Of a stretch of 64,000 bases of DNA, positions 22,122 to 31,599 are shown in pieces. Within the stretch, counting starts at the first letter, position 1. Every line of letters starts with the position of its first letter. The DNA comes from Naematelia aurantialba. Taxonomy: Eukaryota > Basidiomycota > Tremellomycetes > Tremellales > Naemateliaceae. Where the stretch lies: positions 1,715,001 to 1,779,000 of the forward strand of contig JAKFAO010000004.1 in assembly GCA_021527695.1 (NCBI GenBank), written 5' to 3'. The notes beneath the pieces are model-generated. The model made no database searches. It saw only the letters and a program-made list of their open reading frames with translations, and was not told where the DNA came from. The position numbers were made by a program, and so were the translations under genes.

Positions 22122-22609
22122 GCGGACGAGTGCTGGTGAAGAGGCAGGGTCAGAAATCCGGATCTGCTGTGACAACATTGGCCTGATTGGCATATGCATC
22201 GACTTAGACTGTGCATTGGTACAGACCGTGCTCTGGCGGGAAGGTGGAAGTGGCGTGAAGAGACTGAAGGAATTCCCATGCGTAGGTAGAGCCTTTGCTG
22301 ACGGGACTCGCTGCCTGTGGCCGCGATTGGAAAGAGCACACGGGGTACAATGACGCTGGCTGCTCCGATTTCGAATCCAAATAGTCTTTTCGCGGTATGC
22401 TACCGATGCCAGTGGCGAGTCTCGAGGCAGATGCATCAACGTGACTTGGGTCCCGAGACCGAAAGCTGGGAGACAAAGGCGGGAGACCTAGGTCGGGTCC
22501 TAGTCCGAGTCCTCGACACCGGTTTCCTATTCTGTGCAGACGTCAGTCGGTTTACGCATATGCTTCACAGGCTAATCGGGAACGCACCTGTCCTCATCTT
22601 ATCCAAGAC
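22122..22609. other. Intergenic between convergent genes
   Basis: The gap contains no recognisable gene. A stretch with TTCGAATCC near 22375 resembles a tRNA B-box but no tRNA fold can be built around it. Confidence 0.35.
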
Positions 22610-22657
22610 CTATCTTTGGAGCGCACCTGTCTTCATCTCACCTAAGACCTCTTTGTA
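22583..22657. repeat. 38-bp tandem duplication over the 3' end of the unknown helical gene
   Basis: Copies at 22583-22621 and 22622-22657 share CGCACCTGTC, TCATCT and AAGACCT blocks with a handful of differences. On the minus strand each copy contains GATGA(A/G)GACAGGTGCG. The proximal copy encodes the last residues of the protein and the stop lies in the distal copy. Confidence 0.75.
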
Positions 22658-23554
22658 ACACTCCACCCCGTTGGCTGTGAGGAGCTTATCGACCTCTTCC
22701 ACGCGTGCCAAGAGGCCAGCCTCCTTGATCGCGGTCTTGTCATCATTGTCCATCTCGATCAAGACGCCAATCATCCCCCCCGCTAGTTGACGCGGTGCAC
22801 CCAGGGCGAAGAGCTGTTTGCGAACCATCGGCAGCTCACACAGTACCAGGCTCTTGGTGATCTTTCGCAGCGTCTCCAGTGCGGAGAAGCGCGTCTCGTA
22901 GCGGGGCGAGTCGTAGCATCCCTCGATGATAATTGCGACTGTGTCGCAGAGCGATGCGAGCGGCTCACCGGCTCGTTCAAACTGCTGCGAGTCGCGCAGG
23001 CCTGCGAGGGCCTTGTTCATGGCGTACCAGCATGATTTGTACAGGTAGTCGAAATCTTCCGGCGGAGCCGCGAGGCGCCGCGCCTCCTCCATGCTCATTG
23101 CCCGCTGGCGGTACGCTTCGAACAGCTGCAGAGCGGTCGGATCGCGTTCCAACCACATGCTGAGCGCCTCGATCACAGTATCCGGCTCTTGCGAATCGAT
23201 GTACGCGCGGACTTCGGGGTCGAACGAGGGCACCGACGGGATGCCGGTGAGCGGCGCAGACGGTGGCTGAGGGTGATGCGGCATGAACACCGGGCCAGGT
23301 GATACAGTACGGGCAGCAGCGGGAGGGGGTATGCTGGCGTTGGGCGGGATCTGACGTAGCTGCGCGGCGCGAGCATCAAACGCCGTGCCATAGCTCGGAC
23401 TGGCGGCGGTCGCAGCGAGCCGCTCCCCCGAGCCGCTGGAAGCAGCAGCCCGCTTCGCCTGCCGATCGCCGTCGTGGACATCTACACCTGTCAGACGATC
23501 ACACTGACCAAGCCCCAGCCTCCATCAACACTCACTAGAGGTCCGTTTGGACAT
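22610..23554 (-). CDS. Unknown helical protein
   Basis: A short first exon (MSKRTS) is joined by an intron with a GTGAGT donor and GTCTGACAG acceptor to a long exon. The product is about 290 residues: a disordered N-terminus with a basic patch (DRQAKRAAAS) and proline-rich segment, then an all-alpha region from FDPEVRAYIDSQEPDTVIEALSMW, through FDYLYKSCWYAMNKALAGL and ETLRKITKSLVLCELPMV, to ARVEEVDKLLTANGVECYKEVL. The basic nuclear-localisation-like N-terminus plus helical body suggests a nuclear or scaffold protein, but I recognise no family. The C-terminus falls in a 38-bp tandem duplication, so the annotated end could instead be a splice donor leading to a further exon. Confidence 0.6.
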
Positions 23555-23982
23555 CGCTGGTGGAAATGATGCGTAGAAGCAGTAACGGATGGACGTTCTA
23601 CACGCGTCGCGCTTGCCGGTCAACGCGCCTGATTTCGGCCGCCGCCGCCGCATGTGTCCCGGCGGGCAAGCTGGGAGCCAGCACTCGGATTCCAAGTCCA
23701 GCACTCATAGTCAAGCTGGTGTTGAACGTATGGGAGGCAGGCGGGACCTTGTACAGCGCGCTGTGTCCTGCTGATCTGAAGTGAGCCTATCCTCCCCTCG
23801 TGACGCCTTGACCGACGGGTCGTCAGGGAGCATTGTATCTGGTTTACAAAGCTGCAGCTGCTGATCCTCGCGAGACATGCGACGGCGTACCGTGAGACAT
23901 TGATATAAGGAGCTACATGGAGACGCAGCTTTAACGGCGCCGTCTGGACCGTTCCACAACTCCACGGACAATTGCTACATGG
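23555..23982. other. Intergenic
   Basis: A gap of 428 bp between two minus-strand genes, holding the promoter of the unknown helical gene. Nothing else seen. Confidence 0.35.
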
Positions 23983-25401
23983 CTACATCAAGAATTGCCC
24001 GCACTCGGGAACGGCCGTCTGCCCGAACGCCGTCTTGGGGTCGTACGGAAACTTGTCCACCCAATGCTTGGCAATGTCCTCCCTCCGTGCCACCCACACA
24101 TCGGGAACTTTGGAAATGTACTCGAGAAACCTGCGGGCAATGGCGCATTAGCTTGTGTGTTCGCGCAGCGGGTCGACACGCTCCGCTCACTTTTCGAACC
24201 AGCTAGTCCGACTAGCTCGCCCAATGATGTGAGGATGGAGCAGGACAGTCATCATTTTCGCTTCGCCCTGCTCGCCCTCGGCATACAAGCAGTCAAAGGT
24301 GTCTTTCTACAGAGCGTGTAAGTACCTGACCCTGAACACAATGTGGTGTGCAGACGGGACGGGATAGGAGATTGGATGGCGGAGGGGACATACGAGGTGT
24401 GAGAAGTAGTCTTTTGGGCTGGCCCAGCCGGATCCACGCGCGTTGAAGCGGATGTCGGAACAGTCGTAGCTGAACGGCATCATCAGGAGCCCGCCCTCCC
24501 CAGTGGGTGACGGTGTCCAGTACGGCAAGTCGTCGGACTGTGAATCTGAAGAGTAGAGCAAGGGCAGACTGCGATCTTTGTGTGCTTGCGCATACAGCTG
24601 TATGGAAAGGTTGGAACGACGATCCGTGAGCCAGCCTTGTCGGTGTCAGCATCCAGCACACCTTGAGAGCCAGGTGGGGTTAAAGGGGGTTAAAGGGGGA
24701 AAGAGTGGAGGTATAGCTGACCGTGAGGAAGGGTGTTGTCCCCGGTGAGGGCCTGTAGCTTCGATATCGACTCCTGGATCAGGCCGTCCTCCTCTTCTGG
24801 CGGCACATCCATGTTGTCGCGCCACCGATGGCCACCCAGCGACATCTCCGCGCCCGAGTCCAGTATGGGCTTGACCCATATCGGCGCCTTCTCCAGTGCT
24901 CCTGTGACTGTGGCTCGTAAGGACCTTGCCGGCTTCTAGTTGCACGCCGCGCAAGCCGACGGGGACGTACAGATGTTCCACGTCACATGCATCTTGTGCC
25001 TGTACCGCAAATCGTCAGCAGCTTCTCGGGCGGACAGAGCAGCGGGGCAGACTTGGCAAACAGGCTGAGCAGCCTGGGCACGCCTTCCCTCGCGCCAAAC
25101 TCGTACATGGTCTCGTTGGTCTCGTTGCGATCCGTCATGACCCCCCGCATGGGCAATTCCAGCAGATACCCTTCCTGTATCGGATCGCCATTGTCAAGAC
25201 TCAACTCCTGTAGCAATTGCCTCGGCGTTAGCGATGAGGTGCCCGTGAAATCAGGTGCGGTCTCACGGCGCCCATGTTGTACTGGATCACGAACGAGATG
25301 GCGATCTTGGCGCCGCCGGGCCACTGCGGGTCGGGCGAGTTCAGCCCATAACCAATGAACTCGCGCTCCAACCACTTCTCGGCGTACTTGTCAGCCACCA
25401 T
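23983..25401 (-). CDS. Allantoinase-like (PuuE-type) polysaccharide deacetylase with altered active site
   Basis: The order of segments is that of the PuuE/allantoinase branch of polysaccharide deacetylases: IGYGLNSPDPQWPGGAKIAISFVIQYN, YEFGAREGVPRLLSLFAKHKMHVTWNIF, ALEKAPIWVKPILDSGAEMSLGGHRWRD, LPHGWLTDRRS, LPLLYSSDSQSDDLPYW, LMMPFSYDCSD, AKMMTVLLHPHIIGR and FLEYISKVPDVWVARREDIAKHW. PuuE members hydrolyse allantoin without the usual metal set; others deacetylate sugars. In the neighbour at 25663 the motif reads CHGNRW, and the family norm is SHG-x-RW; here the same place reads LGGHRW, so the usual histidine is glycine. The enzyme may be inactive or changed. Exon joins were chosen to preserve frame; the intron before ALEKAP is the least certain. 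Confidence 0.75.
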
Positions 25402-25662
25402 TGCGGGCGGTGGTGGGGAGAAAAAGGCGTATAGTTGACAGCGACCGACAGGTTGCACAGGGCGCATGTACTGACTGACCCACAGGTAGATAACCACAAT
25501 AAGCAGGTGTCCTCGGAAGGGTCTCCGAGATTAGAGATAACGGAATGATGGCCGAGACACCTGCTCTGATTGGGATGCGATGCGGACATGCACCAGCTAC
25601 CTGGGCTCGTCACAACACCTATCGACCAGACAGTGGTAGACAGCGAGCGTCACAGACACGAC
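25402..25662. promoter_or_regulatory. Shared divergent promoter with GATA sites
   Basis: Only 261 bp separate the two start codons. AGATAA occurs at 25488-25493 and 25535-25540, and CTATCG (CGATAG on the minus strand) at 25619-25624. All three fit the fungal GATA-factor consensus HGATAR used in nitrogen catabolite control, which fits genes of ureide or purine breakdown. Binding itself is not shown by the sequence. Confidence 0.5.
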
Positions 25663-27168
25663 ATGTCCGCCGAACCGTTCTATATCCCTCCAAGGGACTT
25701 TATGGGCTACGGCCTCGACACGCCGACCAACTGTTGGCCGGACGGGAAGAAGATCGCCGTGTCCTTTGTGCTGAACTACGAAGAGTGCGTCGGGCGCCTC
25801 CATTCCAGCATGGCAGCTCGTGACTGACCCTACAGGGGGGCTGAGCATACCCCGTGGAACGGGGACGAGCAGTCGTGCGAGTTTCTGCACGAGTTGAGCT
25901 ACGATCGGGCGCCCACCATCGGCAAGCGCGACTGCATGTCGGAAAGCATGGTGCGGTGATTCTACTCTCCCGCACGGGCGCCGTCCTGATCAACGCTTAG
26001 TTTGAGTACGGTATCCGCCAAGGACTGCCGCGCCTGATCAAGCTGTTCCGCGAGTACGGCTGGCGGTGGACGACGTGGGCGTGCGCGCGCTCCTTCGAGA
26101 CCAGCGGGCATTATCCCAAATTGCTCGTGGAGGACGGTCATGAGGTGGGCCGGTATCCCGAGGTTTCAGGACAAGACACTAAAGGGTCAGATTGCATGCC
26201 ATGGGAACCGATGGCGGATTCACGGACAGAATGCGACGCAGGAAGCAGCACATATCAACAAATCGTTTGACCGGCTGCAAGCCACCACGGGGCTCACCGA
26301 TGTCCCGCGGGGCTGGTACATGGGTGGCAGCTCGGTCCGCCAAAAGCTGTACGTTTTTCTTGTCCTCTCCCTCTTTTAGGCTCAGGTTCGGTACGGCGCT
26401 CACTAGCTCGCAGAGTACGCGCGCAGGTCCACAAAGCGCGCGGGGTGCCGCTGCTGTACTGCTCAGACACGTACGCGTGCGACCTTCCGTACTGGGTGCC
26501 GAATCCGCTGGCAGTGGTGGAAGGCGACAAGGACGACGGGATGCTCATGATCCCGTACTCCCTGTGCACGAATGACCACAGATGTGAGAAAGCCGTCGCG
26601 GCAGCGGCACGCGAACAAGCGCACTGACCATGCAGTCTTTGTATCGGGCGGAGCGGGCGTGTCAGCCCCAGACGACTGGTTCGAGCTTCTGCAGGGGGAA
26701 TTCGACCAGCTGTATGCTGAAGGTCTCGCGGGTCACCCGAAAATGATGTCAGTGTCTTCTTTTCTTCGCTTCGAATCTCAGTGGATGTGACACCGGATGT
26801 GCCGGTGCGGCGGACGGCACACCCTCGGGTGCACGGGAGGGTAGGATCTATCGATCGAGCACGCGGGCACCCGTGCACCCGTGCACCCGTACACCCGTGG
26901 CTTGGCGCACGGGACGGTGCACGGAACTGAGAACTGAGACACCACAGGACGGGACGCCACACAGCCCGCTGACGCACTCAGGACGATCGCGATGCACAAC
27001 CGCATGGTAGGCAAGCCGGGGCGCATCATGGCGCTGCGGCGATTCATGGCGTACATAGCCACCAAGCCCGACGTGTGGGTGGCGACCCGGAGTGAGATTG
27101 CACAACATTGGCGCGCGACGTATCCTTACGGCAAGGTCGGGCCCACGTACGAGCTGCATCAGAGGTGA
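25663..27168 (+). CDS. Allantoinase-like (PuuE-type) polysaccharide deacetylase
   Basis: Exons starting MSAEPFYIPPRDFMGYGLDTP encode, in order, KKIAVSFVLNYEEGAEHTPWNGDE, SMFEYGIRQGLPRLIKLFREYGWRWTTWACA, HEIACHGNRWRIHG, GWYMGGSSVRQKLV, GVPLLYCSDTYACDLPYWV, GMLMIPYSL and FMAYIATKPDVWVATRSEIAQHW. The NYEEGAE, HGNRW and 'S..Y.DD/CDLPYW' motifs are those of PuuE-type allantoinases and their deacetylase relatives, about 310 residues long; this protein fits that length. Such enzymes open the hydantoin ring of allantoin or act on acetylated sugars; the ureide role is favoured by family resemblance and by GATA sites upstream. It is a divergent paralogue of the gene at 23983-25401 and keeps the histidine that one lacks. 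The last intron is 230 bp and repeat-filled. Confidence 0.8.
26862..26898. repeat. 8-bp GCACCCGT minisatellite in the last deacetylase intron
   Basis: Four copies of GCACCCGT (one as ACACCCGT) run in tandem, and an inverted partner, GGGTGCACGGG, lies about 35 bp upstream, so the intron RNA could form a hairpin. The intron (about 26749-26980) is several times longer than the others in the gene. Confidence 0.75.
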
Positions 27169-27387
27169 AGCGCTCTACGACCTATCTCATATAACGTGCT
27201 TTTCGCTGGGCTATGTGCTGTGCTGTGCCGCCGTTTATGTACGAAGAGGGCCGTGCCGAGGCGTTGGAAATTCCTTTCGTGCTTCCTTTGTCCAGCTTCC
27301 TTTGTTTGCCTGGAGCTCAACCTCGGAAAAGAGCTCTCAACCTGTCATCATCGTATGCATCGTATGCATCGGTATATATGCGCAAAC

Positions 27388-27795
27388 ATGACACTGCAAG
27401 AAGACCACGCCTGCGATCCAGTGAGTGCTGACAACGGCGAAACAGAAGAGTGTACGAGTGTTAACTGTTGACAGAGGCATTCACCGACCTCATCGGCCTC
27501 CTCAACCTCGCCTGCGCAATCTACCACATCAGTCCTGCCGCTCGATGTGATCTACCTGATCGCAGACCTATTATACCGCCGCGGATCTTTCTCCAGTCTT
27601 GGGCGTTTATCACAAAGCTCCCGAAGGTACCATGAGGTCGTCAATCCCTTTATGTGGCGCTTCGACACGCTCGATCTCTGTACGATGGGGTGCACATTGT
27701 GGCAAGACGAGGGAAATGCGGTATCGATGCCTCCCGGTCCTGGGGAATGGCTGACTGAGACGCTTGTCGCCCGTGGCAGTCCTGGCGTGCCGTGA
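27388..27795 (+). CDS. Short F-box protein, probably truncated
   Basis: An 11-codon exon (MTLQEDHACDP) joins through a GTGAGT/TTGACAG intron to SSASSTSPAQSTTSVLPLDVIYLIADLL and LGRLSQSSRRYHEVVNPFMWR, a standard fungal F-box of about 45 residues ending in 'NPFMWR'. The frame stops after 118 residues, whereas the two F-box genes downstream code for about 400 to 515. A possible donor lies just after the F-box (GTACGA near 27679) but no good downstream exon is visible, so this is either a minimal F-box protein or a decayed paralogue. F-box proteins link Skp1-Cullin1 ubiquitin ligases to substrates; with no C-terminal domain, this one would lack a substrate-binding part. Confidence 0.55.
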
Positions 27796-28331
27796 ACTGC
27801 CGCAGGTCCGGGCCATCTCTTACTATTTCGGGCCATCCCCTCACATCTTCGTCTCGTTCTGGGCTAGGGGTTCTATTGGCATGTATCGGAAAATGCAGCC
27901 CCACTCCTACTTTACATTTTCTAATGTATCCCAAGCGTATTGCCGTCGCACCGGCGTCACACCGTCACACAGACCAGAACAGCAGGTATGAACAAGTTTC
28001 GCCACTCGTCCCTTTGCCACACCAAGATGCCCACACTGATCTTCCGGGGGATCAACCTCCTTTGTACCTCTGGAACGTTGGAGCTATCGGTCGCTCCTTT
28101 GATGGCGATTGTTTCCTAGCGACGACGAAATAAGGCTTCGACATGTCTCTCTCCCTATCGGTCTAGTGTCTGACTCCGACCAGCCGACCACTTCAACGCC
28201 GCTTCATAACGACCCAGATCGTCTGTTCGAGTTACTCGCTTCCTCCCCTTCCTCGGCTTGCGGCTGCAAAGGACACTCGACAAGTGATAAGAGTACCCAC
28301 ATCTGACGACTCTGCCTCTGACTCGACGGCC
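27796..28331. other. Gap downstream of the truncated F-box gene
   Basis: This 536-bp region has several short frames but none resembling an F-box C-terminus. It may be the relic of the missing part of the upstream gene plus the promoter of the next one. Confidence 0.3.
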
Positions 28332-29925
28332 ATGGTTTTCTTTCCAGAGACTTCAGAAGGCGCTTTGGCGGAGCTAACACCCGATACTCTCCATCTTGAA
28401 TCACAAGCAGCCACACTCGACCCCAACGACCCAGCAAGCACACCCCATCAACCCTTTCCTCATACAGCTGCCCAATTCAATCCGAGCGACACGCTGTCGA
28501 CCCCGCCGAGCGCGACCGCAGCCGAGCCGAGCCCTGCGACCGCTAGTCTTCCACCAAAGACCTCATCCCCTTCGCCACTGAACGGCGTGGGTTTCCGATG
28601 CCCTGCACATCGCTCCCGAGAATCCCATCGACTCGATCCAACAGACCACCAAAACTGACGACGAACCCATCGCCCGGTCACAGCAGCAGAAAGTCAATCT
28701 CCCACTCGATATCCTTGCTCGAGTCGCTGAACACCTCAGCGCAGATGACGACGCTCCCACCTTGGCCGCTCTGTCGCTCGTTTCGCGGGATACGTACCTC
28801 GTTGCCAACCCGCTTCTATGGCGCAAAGTCACCATCTCCTCGGATAGGATCGCACCGGCCCTCGAAACTCTAGACTTCTTCCCAGAGTGGGACGTGAACA
28901 ACGAACAACTACGATTACGGGCAGGGGAAACCGCAAGAGCCAAGGGCAGTCCTGCGTTTTTCGCCGCCATCGAAAGCCTCGTTACGCTCGCTCATGCTCA
29001 ACTGCATCCAGTCGAGGCATCGTCGGCGGTACGAATGATGTACAATCTGGGGCACATCCGAACCCTCATACTGGCTCACCAACCACCCGATGAGATGATT
29101 CGTGGGTTCTACCGCTTCTGTCGGGTCATGGGGCGGCGCAAGGTCAGCAAAGCCCAGCTCGACATGCGTATCGAGAAATTAGTCATCCTCCCCGAGCTGC
29201 TCGTCGAAATACAAGAGAACGAATGGAACGACCGACCGGTCCCGCGGTACCTTCTGGCCAGCGTCCGGGCACTGGCTTCGCCTCGAGAGGCGTGCGTGCA
29301 TTACCCGATATTCGACACTCCGCCTCCCAAACAGACGATACCTCTAGAAGCCGGCCGCCTGATGGTCAAAACCTGGGCATTTGAAAATATGATCGGGGCC
29401 ATGTTCTGGTGTGAACCCAGCTTCTTGTCGAGATTTCAGCGCGTGGAAGGTCACAACATCGTGTGGAACACCGACTGGCCGGCCGCGCGCGGCGCTGCGA
29501 ATCGTTACACGTTTGCCAGATATCCCATGGTCCAACGCGCACCCCAATGGCGGCCACAACCGCACCTCCACGGCCTTGGACCGCCTCTGTTCTGGCCAGA
29601 TCGCGCGGCAAGTATATGCGATACCCTTCGGAGACGGGGCTACGACGTGGAGGGCTGGAAAGGAGAGCGAGGTAACCAGAACGGCACCAGCTCGTGGGAG
29701 TTTATCGACGCCAGTGCAATGCTGAGAGAGATGCCGCCGTCCATTGGTATGAGCATCGGAGACTACTGTCGAGCCCAGTTGGAACAGGACATGGCGAAAG
29801 ACGGCATGACCGAGCCGCTGTGCCAGCTGGTGCTTTCACAGGTCAAGTTTACGGACAGGGACACGGCGATCAAGAACGGCGAGACTTGCTGTGGAGTTTG
29901 CGGCGCTGTAGTGCTTGAGAATTAG
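28332..29925 (+). CDS. F-box protein with C-terminal CxxCG ending
   Basis: A Thr/Pro/Ser-rich N-terminal exon joins at a 54-nt intron (GTGGGT donor after SPLNG, ATCCAACAG acceptor) to TTKTDDEPIARS and then the F-box VNLPLDILARVAEHLSADDDAPTLAALSLVSRDTYLVANPLLWR. About 370 residues follow without clear leucine-rich or WD repeats; the C-terminus is GETCCGVCGAVVLEN. The next gene in the row ends RCRACGQASPL, so both finish with a C-x-(V/A)-C-G tail that might bind a metal or be lipidated; this is an inference from two examples. The F-box should bind Skp1. Substrate unknown. Confidence 0.75.
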
Positions 29926-30131
29926 CCTTGCTCTACGCACAGTACATGCATGCCACCGCAATCGTCAGTTACTTGCGACGTACGTTTGCCACCCGTCGCC
30001 CGGACCGGAAACGTCTGCGGCGGCTTTGCCGAGTTGATTATTTTCGCCTACTTTTCAATTCAGTGACACTCGTACATGACGGCGGTGAAGGCGTAGCAGC
30101 ACATGTCACAGCGACCCGACTGCCACGAGAG

Positions 30132-31388
30132 ATGAGTCCAGGCTTCCCATTACCGCTCGATATCGTCCGGCGCATAGCTACCGTCCTCGACGCCCAGCAG
30201 GCGCACGGCACGCTCGCTACCCTTCTCCGCCTGGACAAGGCCACATACGAAGCCCTCACGCCGCTCGTCTACCGCCGACTTGTCATCTCGGGCGAGTCCT
30301 CCGACGCTTTACTCGCGCTGTCCATCCCTCTAGACTCCTCCGGCCAGCCTGTCAACTTCGACGACGGTGCTCTTCACGCCCGCGAGGAGGGCACCTACTT
30401 CTCACCCGAGTCTCCCTGGCGCCGCCTGGAGAGTCTGCGCCACGTCCGCCACCTGACCGTCGAGGCGCTCGTACCTGAATCCACCTCTTCCATCCTCCTC
30501 GAATCGGGCTCGGCCCCTCATTCTCTGTTCCCGGCGTTGCGGACCGTCGAGTTCCGCCCGACCGCGCTCCACCAGATCCGGACGTTCGTCCCGCCGTACG
30601 CGCGTTCGCGCTCGAAACCACAAACGCACCCGTTCCTGCTCTTACTCGCCCGAACAGCCGACCCGACCCATGTCTGCCTGTCGTTCGCGCTCGTCCCGTC
30701 GAGAGACTGGGAGGAGCACCGTGACTCGACCCTGGTCGGGCAGTACCAGCTCGTAGCGCGTCTCAGCCGGCTGAAAGACGACGGGTGGTCCAGCTTGACA
30801 ACCGTGACCGTTCACAACGTGGTGCATCAGCTGCTTCCCTCCATCCCAGGCTGCGTCAACACGTACCACTTCTCGCCACACGTCCTTGCCCTGCCCTCGT
30901 CCCCATCATGCGCCATGTATAATTTGTCACTCGGTCCTGCGTCTCGACCCCAGGCCAGTCGGCCAATTGCCCCTTCTACCCACAAGGCAACGCCGACGCT
31001 GCGACTGCTGCGCGGTCCAGAGTCGGTGGGGCAGCCAGGCCTACAGTGGAACTACCGCGCATGGCAGATTGGGCAGTCGATCAAGTCGCTGTTCCCCTCG
31101 GGAGCAGACGCCGGCCGCGTCCTCGAAGGTACCAGCTGGCGGTTCGTCGGCGTGCGGAACCACATCCTCACGAAACAGTGGCGCGACGACGACGACGAGA
31201 GCGGAGTCGGGTACGACGAGGCCACGCCGCTCATACGCGACTGTGTGAGGGCCGGCCTCAGCGGCGACCTGCCGGCTAGGGAGGGGTTCGAGCGGAGCCT
31301 AGTGCAGGATGTGTGGGATCGGATGGCTTGGATCGAGGACGGGGATGAGCAAAGATGTCGGGCGTGTGGGCAGGCATCACCGCTGTAG
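30132..31388 (+). CDS. F-box protein with C-terminal CxxCG ending (paralogue)
   Basis: The frame is open further upstream, but the ATG at 30132 places MSPGFPLPLDIVRRIATVL at the start, the usual position for a fungal F-box, followed by LLRLDKATYEALTPLVYRRLVI. The intronless product of 418 residues has no repeats I can identify and ends DEQRCRACGQASPL. The gene lies 206 bp downstream of the previous F-box gene on the same strand. Similar length, F-box position and CxxCG end suggest a diverged tandem duplicate, though the middle parts are not obviously alike by eye. Confidence 0.75.
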   Translation: MSPGFPLPLDIVRRIATVLDAQQAHGTLATLLRLDKATYEALTPLVYRRLVISGESSDALLALSIPLDSSGQPVNFDDGALHAREEGTYFSPESPWRRLESLRHVRHLTVEALVPESTSSILLESGSAPHSLFPALRTVEFRPTALHQIRTFVPPYARSRSKPQTHPFLLLLARTADPTHVCLSFALVPSRDWEEHRDSTLVGQYQLVARLSRLKDDGWSSLTTVTVHNVVHQLLPSIPGCVNTYHFSPHVLALPSSPSCAMYNLSLGPASRPQASRPIAPSTHKATPTLRLLRGPESVGQPGLQWNYRAWQIGQSIKSLFPSGADAGRVLEGTSWRFVGVRNHILTKQWRDDDDESGVGYDEATPLIRDCVRAGLSGDLPAREGFERSLVQDVWDRMAWIEDGDEQRCRACGQASPL

Positions 31389-31599
31389 ACTCCCTTGTTA
31401 AACTTTGACATGCACACTTGGCGCACTTTTGTGCACCCGATGCCGCTGATTCTGATCTGCAGTTGCGTGACTTTGATATGTGGCATCAGACGACGCATTG
31501 AGGATGCACTTTCTATCGCAGTCTGATTATACATCTATAATGCCGCAGGCGTGCCTTCCTACCGTCTATGTATGTTGCGACGTCGTTACGACCCTGGGT

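Noticed and set aside
22360..22390. TTCGAATCC resembling a tRNA B-box
   Set aside because: No A-box at the right distance and no cloverleaf can be folded around it.
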